Positions 23,201 through 31,262 of a stretch of 64,000 bases of DNA are shown here, piece by piece. Every line of letters begins with the position of its first letter. Within the stretch, counting starts at the first letter, position 1. A model generated the notes under the pieces. The model worked only from the letters and a program-made list of their open reading frames with translations, was not told the origin of the DNA and did no database searches. Location of the stretch: positions 6,704,634 through 6,768,633 of the forward strand of contig OZ022586.1 in assembly GCA_963669155.1 (NCBI GenBank). The letters run 5' to 3'. Both the position numbers and the translations under genes were made by a program. The stretch comes from Arbacia lixula. Lineage: Eukaryota; Echinodermata; Echinoidea; Arbacioida; Arbaciidae.

Positions 23201-26200
23201 TATTAATCGTACGATCAATAGATCAGGCGTACGATTGATCTATTGATCGTATTATCAATCGTAGCTCTTTGTGATACGGGCCACAGACTAGGGCCTGACT
23301 TGCCAGTTGTGTCTGGGAGGCATGTACACACATATGGGGTGTATTTAGTCTGTAATTCAGACTCATTAACCCCCTGGTAATAACTTTGTTCCTGCAAACT
23401 ACCCATAATGCAAAACATAATGATGATCGATATGTAATTCCTACAACTGGCTTCCTCCATCATATAGTCATATTGGAGCAATGGTACAAAGAGAGAGAGT
23501 GAGGAAGAATGAAATAATGTGTGTCATGGAAACAGACCTAAAATGCACTATGCATATTGCTTTTCACAAAATCCACTGTGTATATTCATTAACAGGGTTT
23601 ATATTCCATATTAGCATTCATCTTGCTAAATATTCTTTATCTAAATTTTACCTGATCATAGAAGTAGAAGAAGGACACCTTGTCCTTCTCAAGCAGTTCC
23701 TGGTAGCTTTTGGGCAAGTATCGGAAGCGCAGCAAGTATCTGTTGCAAAGAGAACAAATAATAGAAGTATTGCTTACATATTTACACAGTAACACATTTT
23801 CATGACCAAAGTCTTATTCTATCATGTGACCATTTAATACTTTATTTCCATGCTTGTTTCCAGAATGACATCATAACTTTCATAGAAAGATCTGACATGT
23901 ACATCATAATGTCAGACTAAAACTTACATGTGCCTTGTTTCGCGCATATACCTCCTTTGCATGCTGTGCATTGCAACTATTCTTTGTTTTCGATATAAAA
24001 ACATTTTTTGTACATTTCATTTTACAAAGATGGATTCAAATCTTCTAACCACTGTATTCCTTCAATATTTGATTAAAGAATAGTTAAAACGAATGTAATC
24101 CCATATTCTGGGAAGTTGTCTGCACTACAGTTCAACATTCCACTTGGAAGTAAAAACCTTTTCTCCCTTCATTCTACTCTTTCTCTCCCACTCCAACATA
24201 CTTCCACTCAATTACTGTATTTTTTTGTATTTTTCTTGACCTCTCTTTCTCCTAATCTCCTCCCTCCCCTCGCTCCTTTCCTCACTCTCCTCCTCTCCAG
24301 TAATCATCTCCTTCTCCCCTCCCTCCTACCCCTCCACATCCCACTTACTTCCACTCGATGGCTGGATGGTAGATCTCATATTTCTTTTTGACCTCTTTCT
24401 CCTCCTCTCCTCTCTCTCTTCGCTCCTTTCCTCACTCTCCTCCACTCCATTACTCTACTCAACCTCCTCTCCCCCACCCTTTCCTCTCCCACCCCTCCTC
24501 TCCCTGTTCAAGTTACTTCCACTCAATGGCTAGATGGTAGAACTTGTATTTCTTCTTGACTTCTACTCCTCCTTCCTCCCTATCTCATCATCCTCCTCAT
24601 TCTCCCTTTACCCCCCTTTCCTCTTTACCCCCACCCCTCTCCCACCCCTCCTCTCCCACTCCAACTTACTTCCGCTCAATGACTGGATGGTAGACCTCAT
24701 ATTTCCTCTTGACTTCTCTTCCCCCCTCTCCTCTTACCCTTCATCCTCTCCCTCTCCCTTCTCCCTTCTCCCTCTCTCCCCCTCTCCCTCCCCCTTTCTC
24801 CTCTCCCTCTCTCTCCTCTCCACCCCCCCTCTCCTCTCCCACCCCTCCTGTCCCACTCCAGCTTACTTCCATTCGATGACTGTATGGTAGACCTCATATT
24901 TCCTCTTGACTTCTTTTCCCCTTCTCCTCTTCCCCCTCATCCTCCCCCTCTCCCTCTCTCTCCTCTTCACCCCTCCTTCTCCTCTTCACCCCCTCACCCA
25001 CCCCTCCTCTCCCACTCCAACTTACTTCCACTCAATGGCTGGATGGTAGACCTCATATTTCCTCTTGACTTCTCTTCCCACCTCTCCTCTTACCCTTCAT
25101 CCTCTCCCTCTCCCTTCTCCCTCCTTCCTCTCTCCCCCTCTCCCTCCCCCTTTCTCCTCTCCCTCTCTCTCCTCTTCACCCCCCCTCTCCTCTCCCACCC
25201 CTCCTGTCCCACTCCAGCTTGCTTCCACTCGATGACTGGATGGTAGACCTCATATTTCCTCTTGACTTCTCTTCCCCCTCTCGCTTTCCCTCCCTTTCCT
25301 CTCCCTCTCCCTCCTTCTCCTCTTCACCCCTCTCTCTCCTCTTCACCCCCCCCCCCCCTCCTCTCCCACCCCTCCTCTCCCACTCCCGCTTACTTCCACT
25401 CGATGACTGGATGGTAGACCTCATATTTCCTCTTGACTTCTCTTCCCCCTCTCGCTTTCCCTCCCTTTCCTCTCCCTCTCCCTCCTTCTCCTCTTCACCC
25501 CTCTCTCTCCTCTTCACCCCCCCCCCCCCCCCTCCTCTCCCACCCCTCCTCTCCCACTCCCGCTTACTTCCACTCGATGGCTGGATGGTAGACCTCATAT
25601 TTCCTCTTGACTTCTCTTCCCCTTCTCCTCTTCCCCCTCATCCTCCCCCACTCCCTCCCTCTCCTCTTCACACGCCCCCCCCCCCCTCCTCTCCCACCCC
25701 TCCTCTCCGAATCCAGCTTACTTCCACTCAATGGCTGGATGGTAGACCTCATATTTCTTCTTGACTTCTCTTTCCCCCTCTCCTCTTACCCTTCATCCTC
25801 TCCCTTTCCCTTCTCCCTCTCCCTCCTCCCTCTTTTCCCCTCTCCCTCCCCCTTTCTCCTCTCCCTCTCTCTCCTCTTCACCCCCCCCCTCTCCCACCCC
25901 TCCTCTCCCACCCCAGCTTACTTCCACTCGATGGCTAGATGGTAGACCTCATATTTCCTCTTGACATCTCTTCCTCTTCTCCTCTTCCCCCTCATCCTCC
26001 CCCACTCCCTCCCTCTCCTCTTCACCCCCCCCCCCCCCCCCACCCCCTCCCCCTCTCCCACCCCTCCTCTCCCACTCCAGCTTACTTCCACTCAATGGCT
26101 GGATGGTAGACCTCATATTTCTTCTTGACTTGTCCCACGGTGAGATCCCGGTGCAGCCAGTGACATTCCTCGGACAGCGTGTGCTGCAGCCGCACAGCAA

Positions 26201-28779
26201 ACGAGCTCTCAAAGGCACGCTCTCCCCTCGCCAGCTTGCTCACCACTGCATGGATCACACTCTGTGGGGACACAAAGATTACACAAAGATTAAGTCACAA
26301 TAACCATATTAGTCCATGTACAATTCTGGGTTTTGTTTTGCTTCATGCTGGTTATAAAAAGGTTCCTCCATCCGTTAAGAAAACTGAAACATCAGTTTAA
26401 AAAAAAAATGTTTTTTTAATGTAATAAATTTAATTGATTCAAATTTAACCCCTCCTTTTATCCTCCTCCCTGTGTCCATTAACAGTATTGTTGTAACATG
26501 ACATATAAATTAAACAACTCATTTCCTGTCCTTGGAATATTTGATATCAATGAACAATTAATCTAATGTCCTTGTAAAATGTAATATTAGAAACAGTTTA
26601 GCTTATTTCCTTGTAATATGTTATGTTATGTATAAGCAAAATATCTAGTTATCTTGTCATCACCAAACAATATGTTATTGCACTGATGGCACAGTGGTAA
26701 TGAATAGATTACCATACCCAAATACTTCATGTATAACAAAACCGATTTCCACAAAGCTGTATCTGTGAATGGGTGGAGTGCTGTCTTGCCGTAACAGATA
26801 GCTCTCTTGAGACAAATACCACATCTTCAATTGGAACACTCACTGGGCTTCCTTGACCTTGCCTGCTGAGAAAGGGTGACATTCTGTGAGTCACCAATCC
26901 CTATACCATGCATCACTTCACACCAAACTCTATGGCATCACAGTATAGAATTCAACCTAAATTCACAGAAAACTCTAAACGCTGTCCCATGTTTCAACAA
27001 ATACCGTGCTTATACCGAGGTTTGGGGTGATGAACCCCTTGCAAAAAAGATCCCCCATGACCAAATAATAAATGCCCCCTGTGATTTTTTTGTTAAAATC
27101 TTATTGGAATGTAAAATGAAGATTCTTGATATCAGGCTTAACCCTTTGGGTGCCAGACAAAATGCAGATATATGTGATTTGTGAGAATCACTGATGCAGA
27201 AGGAGTGCAAAAATAATCACTCCCAAATAATTTAGCTTGAAATCCTCACTCTTGTATTCAAATGCATATGTGGAAATGCTCCTGTCTATCTTACTGAACT
27301 CATCAAACCATACCAGCCTACTCGTAATCTTCGTTCTCAATCAAAAAATCTTCTCTCTGAAATTTGTGTAAAATCTAAGACATTTGGTGATAGAGCTTTT
27401 GCAAATACGGCATCTAAATTATGGAATAACCTCCCCCAAGCCATTATATCATTGACAGACTTCGATCAATTCAAATCAAGACTAAAGACGCATGTGTTTG
27501 ATAATTATTTCAAAATTCTCAAACAATCAATTTTTACTTTCACACCCAAAGAGACTATTTGAATGGTATTATGCATCTCTAAGAATTGAATATTAATATT
27601 ATTGTTATTAATTCTTGCTCTAGCGACCTGTGCACCAGTGCCACCATTGCTTCCAGAGTATCTCTCTACCCAGAGAACAGCTCTGCATGCCCGCACTCAA
27701 TCTCATTTCATTAAATCCAATGCGGGATGGCACATTTTTCATGTGGACATCGATTCTCCCCAGTTTATTAGATTTGTGGGGATCGTAACAATTTGATTCA
27801 TCACTGCAAATGATTCATGATGCGCTGCATGCTCCAACGCACATGCCCTGTCTGCTTTAAATCATGTGTTGCTCATTTCTTTGCTGCTGCTCTGCTTTTA
27901 ATAAAATCTTGATTCTGTTTTCTTGCTTTGCCTGCCCAGCAAGTTAAGTTTTAAATCACCCCTCCCCCCCCCCCACCCCACATTACCAAAAAATGTATAC
28001 TCGTAAGTAGCAACATTTACACTTGCAGCAACAAATTTTTCTGAAATCACAAAATTGCAGTGAAAGTTGTTAGCCTACGACCCCAATACCACCCTGAAAA
28101 ATTTTGCTCTGATGTATGATTTGTTTAACCACTGCACATAGACCCGCTTTGTAGCAGACTCAGGATTGAGAAACATTACTTGTTTTAATTACCAATTGCA
28201 ATTTGAAATGTTTTCTTATATACACTGTTAACATCGGTGAAAGATTTGTAGTCAGCGTGATACTTACTGAAAGCAATTCAGAATGTATTCATTACATTAA
28301 TCATGTGTGGATTTCAATTTCAAGTGAGCATAATTAGCATGAGGTTATTAAATGAGAAACATTACTTTGTTTTAATTACCAATTGTAATTTCAAACCAAA
28401 AAAATGTTTTCTTATGTACACTGTAAACATCAATGAAAGATGTGTAGTCAGTGTGATAATTACATAACTGAGAGCAATTCAGAATGTATTGATTACATTA
28501 ATCATGTGTGGATTGCAATATCAATTGAGCATATCCAGGTTATTAATTTGTGAGTGTGCCACGCAATTCAATCAATAACAGAGCATCATTGATGTTATGT
28601 CTGAGAAGCTTGAAATCATGAGAGAAATACACTTCATACAAGTGTGCATATTCCTGTAAAATACACTTTCATGGGAAGGTGTATTTGTGATCAGTAGAAG
28701 TAGAAGAAAAAAGATTCATCCCTCTCTTTCTTCTACTCTCTTCTCTTGCTCTGCATCTGTATCTTTTTATTTTCCTTCC

Positions 28780-28855
<76 letters not shown>

Positions 28856-28990
28856 TTGTCACTCCATATATTTTACCCTCTCATTCTCTCTTTCTCTTAC
28901 TTTCTGTATAGATCTATATCTGTTTCGTCTTTTCTCTCTCAATCTCTCTCTCACATACATTCCCTTCATTTAACTGTCTCACCCTCTCTC

Positions 28991-29025
<35 letters not shown>

Positions 29026-30208
29026 GGTGCTCTTTTCTTCTTTTATTCTCTCTTGCTTTCTGCATCTGTATGTGTAGTTTTTTTTTCTCTCTCTCTCTTT
29101 CACTCTTTTCTCCCCTCCCCTCTCCTCAATCAGTTACTCATCCCGCACACTCATTCTTTCTTCACTGTCTAGTGAAAGTCTCCTGCTGAATCTCAGTCAT
29201 AAACACAGACAGCAATTCATCAGTCTTGAGTCATGATTCATGTTCAGCATTCGCATCTAAGAACACATTACTTGGCTCTTGGGAATCAATCATGCATTAT
29301 TGACATTCTCGGCTCGGTCTCCGTTGCCTTTGCTTCCAGTCTTCTTGTCCACTCTTCTTCACCCCCCACCCCCTCCCTCCTCAGTCCTCACACTAAGACA
29401 ATTTCACTCTCTTCCCTCTCCCCCCTCTCTCTTCCCTCTCCCTTGCTTATGTTTCTCAGTCTTTTTGTCCACTCTACTTCACCCCCCCCCCTCCTCCCCC
29501 ACCCCCACCCCCTCCTCACACCAAGACAATTTCACTGTCTTCCCTCTCCCCCCTGCCCCCTCTCTTGTTAACATTGAGTATCGTTTCCACTTCCACCCTT
29601 CTCTCTCATTGGCTGTCGACAACCTCCCTTGCTTATGTTTCTCAGTCTTTTTGTCTGCACTGCTTCACCCCTCCTCTTCCCCTACTCTCTCTCTCTTTGG
29701 TCTTTGACATTCAATACCCTCCTTTCTTCCTTCTTCCTCTCCTTCTTCGTCTTCCTCTCTCTTGCCCTGTTACTGTCTTTCCATTTCTCTCCACATGTCC
29801 CTCTTCATCGATTTCTACCCTAGTTATCTATCATATCCACTAAAAGAACACTGTCGTCAGTATCTTTGCAAAAAGCTTGTTTCCTTCTTTCAACACATGT
29901 TCTGGGCCCTGTTGCATAAAACTTACCATTGATGGTAAATTTGCTTCCAATGTCAACTTCTATGGAAACATTGAATTTGATTGGCTGTTGAGCGATGTTA
30001 CCATGGTAGTTATCATTGATGACTGAATTACCATTAATGGTAACTTTTAAGCAATGGGGCCCTGTTCTCTCAATCATTCATTATTTTGTTCATCTGTGAT
30101 ACTGCCTGCCAATCTGTATCTCTCTGTCTCCCCCTTATACGCTGTCTTGTCTCTCATTCTTCCCCTGCCCAGGAAGAGTTTCAATGTAAAGGCAGTGTTA
30201 TTGTTTGA

Positions 30209-30270
<62 letters not shown>

Positions 30271-30966
30271 CCCCCCCCTCTCTTCCCCTCTCAATCCTCC
30301 TCACTTCTCCCCCAAACCCAACCTAACCCCCCCCCCCTCCTTGTCATTTAAAGTCACCTCATAACAAGTCCATTAACAGCGCATGGGCAGCCCTTACTCC
30401 ATCACAATCATAAATTATGTCGGCTATAATGCAACTTGGAATGGTGCAACGCACATTTCTCATTAGGGTCTAAATCATTCAGAATGGTTTAAGACACGAG
30501 CAGCTGGTAGAAAAAAATGCAATTGCAGGGAAACTTGCTCACTATTTAAAAGGTGAATCATCATTCCTTGTCTATCTTAAATCAAAGGTATCATCAAAGC
30601 TATCACAGACTATTTAGTACCAATCACACTTCTTCTGTCTAGCCCTGTATGTCTCTCCATATGCCAACCCTCTCTTAGAAGCATATCTCTGTTTTCCCTT
30701 CCATTTACTCATCTTCCTCCCCTTCTTATTCCTTAATGTAACCATGTACATAGTAGGATAATAGTTTAAGTTGGAGTATTGGTATTAATGGTACATGTGT
30801 CAGTACATTATTTTGATAATAACCGTGGGAGTAGTACTAGTAGCACACTTAGTAGCAATGTACCTTAGTAGTAGTGCAAGTAGAGGAAGCAGCATAGAAG
30901 CAGTAGTATCGGAAGAAGTAGTAGCAGAAATAATAATACATAGTATAGGAGTAGCAGTAGTATCAT

Positions 30967-31020
<54 letters not shown>

Positions 31021-31021
31021 A

Positions 31022-31053
<32 letters not shown>

Positions 31054-31071
31054 AAATAGTAGTAGTAGAAA

Positions 31072-31155
<84 letters not shown>

Positions 31156-31203
31156 CAGTAGCAGTAATATTTGTTGTTGTAGTAGTAGTAGTAGTAGTAG
31201 TAA

Positions 31204-31262
<59 letters not shown>

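Noticed and set aside
24116..26273. Several 100-180 codon plus-strand Ser/Pro/Leu-rich ORFs and Gly/Arg-rich minus ORFs.
   Set aside because: They arise from the exon-tail minisatellite. Only the exon 2 part (26261-26086) is coding.
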